Source: Plasmodiophora brassicae (lineage: Eukaryota; Endomyxa; Phytomyxea; Plasmodiophorida; Plasmodiophoridae). Taken from it: a stretch of 64,000 nt of DNA. The stretch lies in assembly GCA_039704465.1 (NCBI GenBank), contig JASFAU010000003.1, positions 1,302,001 to 1,366,000 of the forward strand, in the 5' to 3' direction. Both the position numbers and the translations under genes were made by a program. Numbering within the stretch: position 1 is the first letter of the stretch; each line of letters begins with the position of its first letter. The notes under the pieces are model-generated. The model had not been told where the DNA came from and ran no database searches. It worked only from the letters and a program-made list of their open reading frames with translations. Positions 47,129 to 57,525 of this stretch are shown here, piece after piece.

Positions 47129-47900
47129 ATGGCGGCAGCTGACAGTACTACTGCCCACGTTATCGACCTGCACTGTGTGAATCACTCGACGTTCGGTGAA
47201 AAGGCGGCGTTACCTGTGAAAGAGCTGACACACCCGCAACGTCTTGAGAAGGTGCTGGAAGAGTGCCTGGTGGGACCGTTGGCCGTGGCTAAAGAGGAGC
47301 ACAGAGGTTTCAGGAACATGGCTTGCAGACAGTTGTGGAAGGAATACTAATCATGCACCTACATCGTCACCCGCACGTGCTTCTTCTTCAAGAGAGCAAC
47401 TCAGTATTTAAACTGTAAGCGCTTTGACACGGTTGTCAACGCTCGCTCATCGATGCGCTATCAGACCTGGAGGTAGATTGCGCCCTGGAGAGGATGAGAT
47501 GACCGGGTTGAAGAGGAAGCTGACTTCCAAGCTATCGTTCCGAGATTCCGCTGGCAAGGAATCTGCAATCGATTGGAACGTAATCTGTGAAAAGGCCTGT
47601 ATATATGCTTATTGTGCTCACGACATCCGTCAGGTTGGTGAGCACGTAGCGTCGTGGTGGAGGCCGACCTTTGACTCTCCTCTTTATCCTTACATCCCAC
47701 CTCACGTATCGTCACCGAAAGAGGTCCACAAGCTCTATATTGTTCAATTGCAGCCGGAGTGTACGTTTGCTGTTCCGTCAAACCTAAAACTACTCGCTGT
47801 GCCCCTTTTCGATCTGTACGATAACGCCTCCCAGTACGGCCATGCGTTATCATCGCTCCCTGAAGTTCTTTCACGCTTCACCTTTAATGCTATCGAATGA
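47129..47900 (+). CDS. NUDT21: Cleavage factor Im 25 kDa subunit (CFIm25)
   Basis: RNA-binding Nudix-fold subunit of the mRNA 3'-end processing factor that reads UGUA. ATG at 47129; exon 1 gives 'HCVNHSTFGEKAALPV' and 'LAVAKEEHRGF'. Following exons give 'MHLHRHPHVLLLQESNSVFK', 'GGRLRPGEDEMTGLKRKLTS', 'WWRPTFDSPLYPYIPPHVSS', 'PKEVHKLYIVQLQPECTFAV' and 'PLFDLYDNASQYG', ending 'SSLPEVLSRFTFN'. The Nudix glutamates are lost in 'LKRKLTSKLS', as in other CFIm25 proteins that bind but do not hydrolyse. Introns are near 47300-47343, 47415-47461 and 47580-47633. It diverges from ATR across less than 100 bases. Confidence 0.92.
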
Positions 47901-48110
47901 AGGAATGATAAACTGTCAAAAGACGTTATTCATACGGCAGACTTAATATGGAATAATGGGGAGGCTGTTGTGGAATGAGTATATTCTCGGATTTCTGGCA
48001 AACTGTTGCATGGACGTCATCATTAGGAAAAATAGAAAACATGTTTCCCGTCAAGACGAGGGTTCTAAGCGAATTCGGCAACGAATTAATTCAACTCACG
48101 ATTTTCTAAT
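47901..48110. other. Intergenic, AT-rich
   Basis: AT-rich gap between the converging CFIm25 and coiled-coil genes. Nothing supported. Confidence 0.4.
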
Positions 48111-49480
48111 GACGCAAGCTGACCTGAAGTGCTGAAAAGAGCGCGTTGGATTACTTGTTCTTGCTGAGCAATAATAGCACTGAGTTCCTTGATAGTCTCC
48201 TTCGCTTTTACTAGTTCGCCGTCTTCGCGATCCACTGCGTTACTGGGTGTGCTTTCCTAGAAGCGGTTTTTCACTACGACCAATAAACTGCCGGATTGAC
48301 TGATCCGAATTACCTGGTTCGACCTCGCAACGCATTGGGTCAGCCAGGTTTGAAGGTTGTCGCTCACAAAACTGAAAGGCAATGCAAGTTGCTCTTCAGT
48401 AACAGGAGGGGTGACTCCTTTACCGAAACTGCTGTTTGCGATGCTCTTGTGTACACAAAGGATAAATTCCCGCATGCGAGCATTCTCAGCTTGTAGTTCA
48501 CCGACAGCCTGTTCTAACTGCTTGACTGACTGCCGGAGGTTAACGTTGTCCTGTGAGAAAATCAGTTCGCCAATATATAGTGGTCGAGTGGCGAAGTGCC
48601 CAAGTCGATACCTCCGGCGATGTACGACACCTTTCAGCAGCAGATGATGATGATTGGGGGACACTTATCCTCGATCTTTCAATCGTCGATTTGTCAGCCG
48701 CCATAAGGGCGCGTAGACGCTTTTGATACTTGCCGCATTCCAGTTCGCGCTTCCTGATTTCGTTCTACATCTCAACTGAAAAACAGCCCAATGGACGTCA
48801 CGAATAATCTGTACAGTACCGCGTACTGTCTATCTTTGAACTTGATCGCATTAAGGCGCTTCTCTAGCTGTGACATGGCAGCTTTGGATTTCTTTTCCAT
48901 CGCCGAACGTTCTTTGTCCAGTAAATCAACTCGCTGCTTCCAGCGGAACGCCTTTTGACAAGGTAAGACCAACACGAAGTGGCATGACGTGTTGACCGTA
49001 CTGATTCACGAAGGCCCTCATTTTCCACTGCCAGTTTCGACAGAGCGTCTCTGTCAGCGTCCGATGCTTCCTGCCCGACAGTGAGAAAAATCCAGCAAGT
49101 AGACTTTCGGGCATGTACCTTCAGTTTGAAATTATCATGTTGAACTTCTTGTATGACCTGATTCAAGTGCGCAACTCGGGATACCACTGCCTGTATGGCA
49201 TTTCGTCCCCGAACATCATCCAACGAAAGGAGGTCTTCGTCACCATTGATCTCAATGCCCAGCGCCCGAATATTATCGACAAGCGATGCTGACGGTTCGC
49301 AGGTGGTTGGGGGAGGAACATCCCTATACAGGTACTACGTCAAACAACTGCATATCCAGCGACCGCACCGGAAGCGTGACATCAGCAAACTGATTTGCCT
49401 CCGAACGTCTTTGTTCTCCTTGCCCCGCTGCCTAACGCGCGCGGCAGCCGAGCACGCTGGCGGCGATACCACAAAAGCCA
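48110..49480 (-). CDS. Coiled-coil protein, unknown (limits approximate)
   Basis: Several minus-strand exons with strong heptad character: 'AIQAVVSRVAHLNQVIQEVQ' (about 49150-49200), preceded by 'IRALGIEINGDEDLLSLDDV'; 'ALSKLAVENEGLRESV' (about 49015); 'RVDLLDKERSAMEKKSKAAM' and 'SQLEKRLNAIKFKDRQY' (48830-48940); 'NLRQSVKQLEQAVGELQAEN' (48470-48560); and 'LALPFSFVSDNLQTWLTQCV' (48330-48400). Exons are separated by short introns. No family is recognised; proteins of this type are common at centrosomes, basal bodies and golgin-type tethers. Both ends are uncertain. Confidence 0.5.
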
Positions 49481-49513
49481 TCGCCTTGCGTCTAGCATTT
49501 GACGGCGACGATG

Positions 49514-50744
49514 TCGAGTCAGAGCCAGCCATTTGCCCCCGCGCACTGCTACTTTGCAGGTCCCAACTCCCAAGAAACAGGCTGGGCGCGGGATCCTCGA
49601 AGGCGCTCCAAAATATTTTGTCGCCGCCGACATCGTGGTGCAGCAGCGACAGTAGTGTGGGCAATTGTTGAATGGATCTACCCAATACCCACTACAGGAC
49701 ACGCTGCTGCAGTGGATATGTAAGTACGGTCTTCCGTGTGGATTCTTGTTGACATATATCGGGAATCGAAATATCTAGTTTGTATATTGACAGCTGGTGT
49801 CATTTGTCAAGGACATGAGGAGAACGGGGCTGACGGTTGCTGAGCTGGACTTGTATGGTAACCAAGTATCGAGATGGATGGCGTCCAGGGGCCATACGCA
49901 CCTGACCGACCCGCTCGATGCGCGAAGCCGGGCCCATTATCGTAGAATGTTCGACCTCATTGACACTGAGGGTTCGGGAAGGGTCGACATTGACGACTTT
50001 CGCCGCGCCCTACGATTCATTGGTATGAACCCATGCTAATGGCGTTTGCCTTCGTGGCATGGTTGGATTTGACACGCTGCAGGGTATCACGTCAGCCAGA
50101 AAGGGATGACTCAGCGAATGCTGGCTGTCGACCAGAACGCAAGGGGCGCTCTGGACTTCAACCAGTTCTTGCATTTCATGGCGCGTTCGGTCATCGAAAC
50201 GAGCGTGAATTCGCAACTACTCCCGTTTTACCTGTGGATCCCTGCCTTTCTTCGCCGACGAAATCTCGAGGAAGTCATTCGAAGAGGGGCGGCTCCGCAG
50301 GGTGCCATGGATGCGGTCCGCCAGTTCGCAATGCTAGACCAGGATATCGACCTGAAAGAAATGGAACGATTGCGAAGTCAGGAGGTGCGCCATGCGCATC
50401 GTATGCGAGTGGCTGCCCGGCTGGTTCACCTCGAGAAGGAGTTCGTCAAGCGCGCGCGAAAACGACGCGTTGCCTTGCGTACCGAAACGCCGGTTCCAGA
50501 TGATCCACATGCACTACCATTCGATGACCTTTTCGCGATCCCCCAAACGCGACAGAGCGTAACGTCAAGACAATTGACTGAGCAGTACAAAGACATGCCG
50601 CCAAGGGCACGAGCGCTGGCCATGTACCTGGACAGTAAGACCCCTCGAGGTCGTCCAAGGACTCTTCCTGTGACACCACGACAGCGTCCTAACCTCACAC
50701 ATGATAAGCCGCCGCGGACACAGGCGAGGCTTCCTTCGTTGTAA
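49514..50744 (+). CDS. EF-hand protein with basic C-terminal region
   Basis: A clear exon (about 49793-50030) gives 'RSRAHYRRMFDLIDTEGSGR' and 'VDIDDFRRALRFIGMN', a canonical EF-hand loop DTEGSGRVDIDD. A second exon (about 50100-50744) gives a weaker EF hand 'MTQRMLAVDQNARGALDFNQ' and then long basic helices ('DLKEMERLRSQEVRHAHRMR', 'LVHLEKEFVKRARKRRVALR'). The N-terminal exon is uncertain; 'MSSQSQPFAPAHCYFA' from the ATG at 49514 is the best candidate. A calcium-sensing, cytoskeleton-linked protein is likely by domain; the family is not recognised. Confidence 0.65.
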
Positions 50745-50797
50745 AAGCATACAAAACCGAAGCATAGAGTATGTAGGACAAAATTGGTACTTCGAGA

Positions 50798-52420
50798 TCA
50801 ATGAGCGGACAGAGTCGTTACGGGCCTGCTTGCCACCAATGCCATCTTCAGTTCCCGGGCATTCTCATGTTCTGGGTGTCGGTCGAGTACGCGGTTGACA
50901 ACCACAAGAGCATCGTCCGTCAATCCTCTCTTGTGCAAGCAGGACGCATAGGTCACCAGAGCGGGTGCGGACACACCTGGCCACCTTAGAGCACGCGTCA
51001 GATGACCATGATAACTCAAAATCTATATCGCTAACGCACATCTTCGTAGCCAGTTTCAGTACATCGGACGCCTCATCGAACATACGTAATGACATTAACA
51101 GGCGGCCAATGGTGACGATAATGTCATCGTTAGTGAGATACACGCGATCGGCCACGTTCATTAACGCAACGGAAAGGCGGCGTCTTAGTGCCCCCGAGAC
51201 ACGGTCAGTTTCAATCTTGTCATGCAGTGTCCGGAATACCTGTATAAATGTTGTCAGAGAGCGCTTCATGGACGAGCATCCATGTGATACCTCAGTGTCG
51301 AATTCCGACATTTCGAGAAGGCGCACTGCGCTCTCTAGTTCCAAACTTCCCGAAATGTGGACAGGCATGCCATCACCAACAACGCCATGGAAAGAGGTTT
51401 TAGCGGACGCAAACTCGCAGTTAAACGATGTCAGAGCAGCATTCGGCGACATCTTCGTCCTCAGAGTCGAACCGCCAACCATCCGGAACACACTGTCCAG
51501 AGAGTTCATCCCATCGCCGCTCTGCGCATGCCTGTGAAACCGTATCACACAGGAACGGGAAACTTTCAGGTTGACCTACACTACACTAAAACAGTCGTCG
51601 ACAGTGAACACGAGGAGTCTGTCGCTGATCGCTAACAAGTTCGCAATCGCATCTGCAGCACCGACTGGGACGCAGATAGGCGTGTTCACGCTATTGGCCT
51701 CTTTGAACGGCGCGATAACGTCGTTGAGAGGTGCTTGCAACCCCGTGTAGTAGTGGCGCTAATAGACAAACTGAGTCCACATGATTACACAAAGGAGGGT
51801 TTTGGACAAACCGATCGTTCGGCAGGCACCCGCTTATATGCGAAACTGACTCGCAAGCGTTGGCGCAGTGACGGATCGTGGCAGTCAGGTTCGTTTGATC
51901 TCGGAGATGACAGTGTGAGGACGCCTTCCTCCAATCCTCCATCGCTGGCGAAACGGAGGACATCATGGCGCAAACGATCAAGAAAGACAGATTCGGCAAC
52001 AATAAACATCGCGTGCTTTGATGGCTTGAACTGGGAATTACTGGTCAAAAGCGTCAAACTGTCGTCAACTTCGACGTCGAACACAGCGAATTCCACATCA
52101 GGATCGGTGCGAAACCGTACGTTATCCCGGCATCGGTTGACATTAGCGAGCGACGGGTCACTGAGGATAAACCGAACAGGGCAGGGTATTTTAGCTCTGC
52201 ACTCCCTGAACGAGCGGATGACGAGGTATGCGAACTCGCCAAGGCCGCAGTCGAGTACCAGGATGTTCAGAACACCTTCACCCTTCTGCTCGGCAGCGAA
52301 CGCCGCTATTGTACGGCCGCACTGTGAGGCTAGCGCTGCTCCATGTCGGCGACGATGGGCGCCCAAACGCCACCAAATCGAATGCGACAGGCGTACCGAA
52401 CGCGCCCCTACGGCGACCAT
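50798..52420 (-). CDS. Rossmann methyltransferase-like protein with TPR C-terminus
   Basis: I use the Met at 52420. The N-terminal half has 'GVLNILVLDCGLGEFAYLVI', a SAM-binding motif I in the style V-L-D-x-G-x-G, and 'RFILSDPSLANVNRCRDN' as the acidic second strand, then 'HAMFIVAESVFLDRLRHDVL'. After an intron near 51780 comes 'NTPICVPVGAADAIANLLAI' with 'SDRLLVFTVDD'. The C-terminal half is helical with TPR character: 'LESAVRLLEMSEF', 'VTIGRLLMSLRMFDEASDVL', 'SYHGHLTRALRWPGVSAPAL' and 'GLTDDALVVVNRVLDRHPEH'. Whether it still transfers methyl groups is unclear, and the substrate is unknown. Introns occur near 51780, 51570 and 51010. Confidence 0.55.
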
Positions 52421-52558
52421 GAACAATGCACAAATGGGAGCAAAATCTGCGCGACTCCAGTCTGGACCGTTGTCGTTGAGATCACACACTCGTTTACTCT
52501 CTGACGTGCCAGCAAGTGCAATGCAACAAAGGTCAGGTAACACTAAGTTTGTGAACTT

Positions 52559-54927
52559 TCATTCATCGTCGTCGGAAACGTCTTCATCGTCGTCCTCGGA
52601 GTCCGACCGCCTCTTCGCTTCCCGTTTCGATGATGAGGAAGCCTACAACGCTGATGAGTCTAACGACATCATCACGTCAGGTCATACTCTACCTTGGCTT
52701 TCTTACGAGACGCAGCAGCACTGTCATTACGATCCCGCTTTTGCTTAGATTTCTTCGACTTAGCTGGAACATCCTCGGGTTCCTGAAGCAGGTGTCAACG
52801 AGTGACATCACGCACATGATTAAGATTCAACCTCGTCCTCTTCCTCGTCATCTTCTGCTTCTTCATCATCTTCGGATTCGCCAGCGGATCCAGATTCATC
52901 TCCGGACGCCCGCGAGCGAGACGAGTACTCATCAGAAAGCTCTTCTTCGGATTCTTCAGCAAAGTCTTCGTCATCTTCCTCTTCTTCATCGTCCTCTTCG
53001 CCGAGAGCCTCTGCATCGATCATCAGTCGTTCGAACGCTATTACAGGATAGTTACCAAACCGAGTTCAGTGTCCGCTGACGCTCGGATGCGACGACCAGA
53101 TTGCGAAACCACAGCCTCGTCAGTGTCTCGTGCAAGTTGTTCCTCATTGGCGATGTTGACAATATGCACTTGTCGACTACGCAGGAACTCCAGCAGCGGT
53201 CCATATTCTTCCCGATTGATCTGAGTAAAAGCCAGGTTGCCCTCACCGCCACGACGAGACACGATCATGTCGAACGATTTCGATTTCGCATCAACACGAG
53301 CAAACTCGATTGACGCAATCGTTTCATAACGAATATACATAACAGGCTTGTGGATGAAAAATAACCCTTTCTCAAGAGGGAATAAGAACCTACAGGCAAA
53401 CGTCGATTCAACAGATAATAACGATAGCGATAATGTTTGACAAGCAGTACCCATCATTGGCCTTGAGTGCACATCGAACAGATTTGTTATGTTCATGACT
53501 TCGATATGCTCCGCTGACAATGACCTGCATGGCGTATCAGATACCGACAATACAGAAACAGACCAAGTGCGAACCTTTCGACCAGTTAGTGCCCGGAATA
53601 CACGACCCACAACGTCATGCACAGGGCCTTCCATTTCAGCAGAAAGCTTGCCTGACGCGATGACAAATCAGTCGCAGTCGCTATTAGTATGGCATATACT
53701 GCACTAACCTGCGTATTTTTCGGCAATGATCTCTTCGGAGAGATTGGGCCTCAACTCAATTTCATCATCCGGATTAAACGAGAGCAGAAGGTACGAATAG
53801 GTCGTTCCGCCTTGCCGAATAGCAGGGTCAAGACTGATGACAAATGTAACCTTCGCGCACAGATTCAGCCAGTGAACACTAGGTTTGATGCAGCAACGAA
53901 AACGAACCTTATCGGGGTTCTCCAGCATGAACAACCGGTTAATGCTCTTGTACATGATCTTGTACGAGAACGTCTTCCCATGAAGCGTCAAATAGCTGCC
54001 AAACATTTCAACTTCGTAACGTCCTCGAGGCGAAACGAACAGAACTTCAGAGAACGTCGCAATGCTCTCTTCCTGTGGCATACGGTAAACTCGAATACCC
54101 CCTGCAATCGTGTTGACGGTACTGTTACCTGCAGTCCGCTTCGACGACATTTTTCCTGAATCTGTTGATGAAACAGGACCACGCCACGCTCCTGGCGTGT
54201 TGCCTCGTCACCTTCAACCTCATCCGCAGGAAGCGGCGGCACATAGAACCGCATTTCAACCTGAACGCCAATTAGATATCTGCAATGATACCCGTAACAG
54301 GAGTCGAACCAGTCTGTCTTCATCGGGAGCAGCCGTGTCGTCTTGATGAAACTCGATAGAGACCTCGTTCTTACCTTGCCGGGCAGTCTGCGCAACGTCG
54401 GCCAATGGGAAGTCGAAAGCGACTTCATCGCCAATTTTAAACATGACACGACTGTTGTCAACAGCACAATCGCCCCAGTTCCATCCAGAAGTCGCCAATT
54501 TGATAGACTCAACATCGACGCCGTTGACCTTTCCGAATTCCACGATGGATGGGAGGTCCTACCAGACGATATTACATGTCAGTGACTACACAGATCCATG
54601 GATGGTGACGGGGCATACCTCTTCTCGGAACCCATCGAAAACATTGGTGGAATCAGAATGGACGATAGTCAGCTGGAAATTCTTGTCAACTCGGCACCAC
54701 TGCAACGAATCGACATCGGCAGCAGCAATGTTGACGACGCGGTCCCGATTGTATCGTGACGACCACGACAGGCGGCCACCGTCAATCACAACCGACCCAG
54801 GGTGCTACCAGCACAGAATCGGTCGTTAGCGCCTGTCCCACATTCCAGCCCACATGGGCACGCTCACGCGTTTGTTCCTGGCGACGAGCTGGACGTCCTT
54901 GCACTCCACCATGGTGACGTTGGTCAT
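52559..54927 (-). CDS. SSRP1: FACT histone chaperone subunit SSRP1/Pob3
   Basis: Partner of Spt16 in FACT, which opens and rebuilds nucleosomes during transcription and replication. ATG at 54927 ('MTNVTMVECKDVQLVA'). After an intron with a 'gctaac' branch-like site, exon 2 gives 'PGSVVIDGGRLSWSSRYNRD' and 'NVFDGFREE'. Then 'SGWNWGDCAVDNSRVMFKIG' and 'KNEVSIEFHQDD', 'VQVEMRFYVPP', the PH-like domains 'GSYLTLHGKTFSYKIMYKSI', and 'YETIASIEFARVD'. The end is an acidic block (52820-53010) followed by a short basic tail. There is no HMG box after the acid region, so the architecture is like yeast Pob3. The final exon is about 52559-52645. Confidence 0.92.
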
Positions 54928-55326
54928 TCCCACGATCCGCACTCCGCACGACGCGTGCGCGCACTCGTCGCACAACCTGGACTGTCGCACCACGGCTCCT
55001 TCTTAGCGACGTGGTGGATCACCCAGTTCAGAGTTCATTCTCGATTCGCCTCGCGGATTTGGCCACACGAATACCAGGAACAGCAAATGCCTGGCGTATC
55101 CATAATAAGGCGTCGGGATGTCACGTGGGGTAATGCCACACCATCAATTCAAACCGATCAACGCAGTAATAATTAGCATCTGCAACACTTTCCCCAACCG
55201 TTGATACTCATCCGTGCACTTGGTGCAGTATTGCAGCATTGGGAATGCAGGCGGGGTGCAGGTATCCAAATTTTACCTCAGCAACGCCGTACGTGGACTT
55301 GCTGAGCGTCGCGTTGACAGCGCCAG

Positions 55327-56298
55327 ATGTCGGGGCGCATGCAAATCATTGGTTTCCTCGCAGCGGTCGTATCCTTCATTGGATGGCGCATCTTGACGTT
55401 GCCAGTGCGCCGGCATACAGTCGATGATGTGCTTCGCCTGATAAAATCCAATGTTGTGTCGGATGCTGCCCTGGTCGCGTTCCGCTGCGCCTGTACCGCC
55501 ATTATCGCGTTTACGCTGGTGTCGATTGCCATCGATAAAACCGGTATCAATGTCTGCGTCTGCCTCGTCGACCAATCGTTCAAGCGCATGCGGCTCGTCG
55601 GTCGGCAGCGGTTCTACACGTTCACTGTCTGGGCATGGATCGGACAAGGCATGTACTTCGCGGCTGTCCTTCTCCTGCACGTCATCGGTCCAAACAGGTC
55701 GCCGCCCATTCTCGCCGAAGCGGCGACAGTCCTGTTTGAAATTGTAGGCAATGTCCGAGTGCTCTGAAACGTGCTATTGAGTGTATACTCAGGGGCTGGC
55801 ATTGGCCATGCTGGTGTCTTTCATTGTGACGTACGTCCTGATACCAGGGTCGCCAGACCCGGAGAACTTTTTCACATGGCAAGCACTCGCCATGCACAAC
55901 CTCAACGTTGCCTTTATGGTCGCCGAGCTCATCCTCAATCAGGTCGAGTTCGATGTCGCTCGTCACTTCCACTTCGCCCTGCTGTATGGTGTCGCGTACA
56001 TTCTGTTCGCTTGGGTCATCGCCCGTCACCACGGTTAGGGCGCGCCTCTGCTACGTTAATGTGTTTTCTGACACGCTTGACAGGCTGCTACTTTTATTTC
56101 TTCCTAAACCCGAATTACAAGCACGCCCTGCTGGCGCATATCGGCCTGCTTGTCATCCTGACCACATTCTTCTGCTTGGCGGCGCTAGCGAGTGTTGCGT
56201 TGAACCCGGAGCAGAACGCGCTCGCGATCCCAGTGTTGCTGTCGTTCACCGCCGCTTTGTGCACGTTCCGCCCGCGACATAAACTGGTTACCGCATAG
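55327..56298 (+). CDS. Rost/FAR-17a(AIG1)-like multi-pass membrane protein
   Basis: ATG at 55327. Three exons give six or so membrane segments: 'QIIGFLAAVVSFIGWRIL', 'CACTAIIAFTLVSIAI', 'FYTFTVWAWIGQGMYFAAVL', 'GLALAMLVSFIVTYVLIPG', 'HFALLYGVAYILFAWVIARH', and 'AHIGLLVILTTFFCLAALAS'. The conserved 'HNLNVAFMVAEL' with a later His matches the H-N motif of rolling-stone/AIG1-type proteins. AIG1 and ADTRP are Thr/His hydrolases of fatty-acid esters; whether that activity applies is inference. Introns are about 55744-55790 and 56036-56085. Confidence 0.6.
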
Positions 56299-56602
56299 AT
56301 CAGAACGTAAATTTGTCTAAGCGGCCGCGCTCATTTGATGTTATCTGTATGTTGTGACCTTCGGAGATCCACCTGGGATTCGATGCCGTTTCAACGAAGA
56401 TCATTCTATCGGTGGACGTCGATGGGGCCGGCCTCCAGCTAATGCGGGATTACGCCGACCTCCAGGCATGGGACAGGGCGTTGCGTAAGGCCTCGCCGAG
56501 TTTCCAACGTCTACCATCCCGCCGGCTGAAGACCCATCATGGCGCGGTCCTGGGATAGGCACGCTGGCTGGCGCGTCGAGCTGAAGAAGAGCGCAATCGA
56601 GT

Positions 56603-57370
56603 GTGAACGTTTGGATCAACGACGCGTTTCAGCTATTGCCGGCAGAGCAACGCGACCTGTTCGTGGACGACGAGCGATTTCGCGCCGACGTGTTGAAACG
56701 ACGACAACGGCGCCTGCGCCTGCAGCGCGCGAAGGCCTTGCAGCAGTATTTCACGTGTCCCAGGTTGATCGCATTCGTACTCCATCACATGTCCGACTTC
56801 CTATGCTCCTCAACGGGGTTGTCGATCGCGCACGAACAGATCCTGTTCCTGGAGCCGTCTTGTGGGGACGGGCGGTTGTTGAAAGCGTTGTATGACGCTG
56901 GGGCTCGTCGCCTGTTTGGGTGCGAGATCGATCATGATCTGTGCACTGCTGCTATGCAGCACTGTCCTTGTGCCCATGTTGCCCATGGGGATTTCTTTAC
57001 ATCGTCACGCCCGACGAGCGCGCTCGGGTCTTTGACCATTGCCATTGGTAATCCGCCGTTCTCCCAATTCTCGAACGGCAGGCACGACTGTCAGCCGAGT
57101 CTCGTTCTTCAGTTTCTCAAACATGTCGCATATCAATGGCGTGCGGTCGTGGTTGGCTTCATTCTGCCCCTAAGGTGCGCCAAGGAGGAATTTACGTCGT
57201 CTGCCCTCGCCGTCCTTAACGGTGCAACCGGTACTTCCAGTCGTTTGTGGCGACTCGCTCGAACATTCCCCTTGGCCGATACAGCGTTTGTGTTCGAGTT
57301 TCGGGATTCCAAAGTCGTCAAACAACCCAGCGTGTTCCAAATTTATACGAGCTTGGAGATATCCGAATAA
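56603..57370 (+). CDS. NPPF-type SAM-dependent methyltransferase
   Basis: Continuous frame with a class I methyltransferase core: motif I 'FLEPSCGDGRLLKAL', the acidic strand 'RLFGCEIDHDL', 'HVAHGDFFTS' and the catalytic 'IAIGNPPFSQF'. The N/D-P-P-Y/F motif is typical of enzymes that methylate exocyclic amines (N6-adenine, N4-cytosine, or protein glutamine). The layout resembles the adenine-N6 DNA/RNA group of bacteria and their eukaryotic relatives. The first ATG in frame is well inside the protein (about 56789), while the upstream open part looks coding, so a 5' exon is probably missing from this model; the 56603 limit is only the open frame. Substrate is unknown. Confidence 0.72.
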   Translation: MNVWINDAFQLLPAEQRDLFVDDERFRADVLKRRQRRLRLQRAKALQQYFTCPRLIAFVLHHMSDFLCSSTGLSIAHEQILFLEPSCGDGRLLKALYDAGARRLFGCEIDHDLCTAAMQHCPCAHVAHGDFFTSSRPTSALGSLTIAIGNPPFSQFSNGRHDCQPSLVLQFLKHVAYQWRAVVVGFILPLRCAKEEFTSSALAVLNGATGTSSRLWRLARTFPLADTAFVFEFRDSKVVKQPSVFQIYTSLEISE

Positions 57371-57525
57371 TGCCGATATTGTATCCTGTTGTAAACAGAG
57401 CGACACATTGAGACGCCTCGCTTCATTACTGCGGTTGCTGGTAGATCTACCCCCACACTCTCGGTCGGCAAGTCTGTCCGCTCGGAAGATAGCACGTTTG
57501 GTTCATTCATTTATTTTCGCAGACG

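Noticed and set aside
51735..52748. 337-residue plus-strand frame
   Set aside because: Opposite the methyltransferase-TPR gene and the SSRP1 end; Ser/Arg-rich with no domain.
54282..54330. B-box-like 'ggttcgactcc' on the minus strand
   Set aside because: Sits inside a coding exon of SSRP1 and no cloverleaf forms around it.
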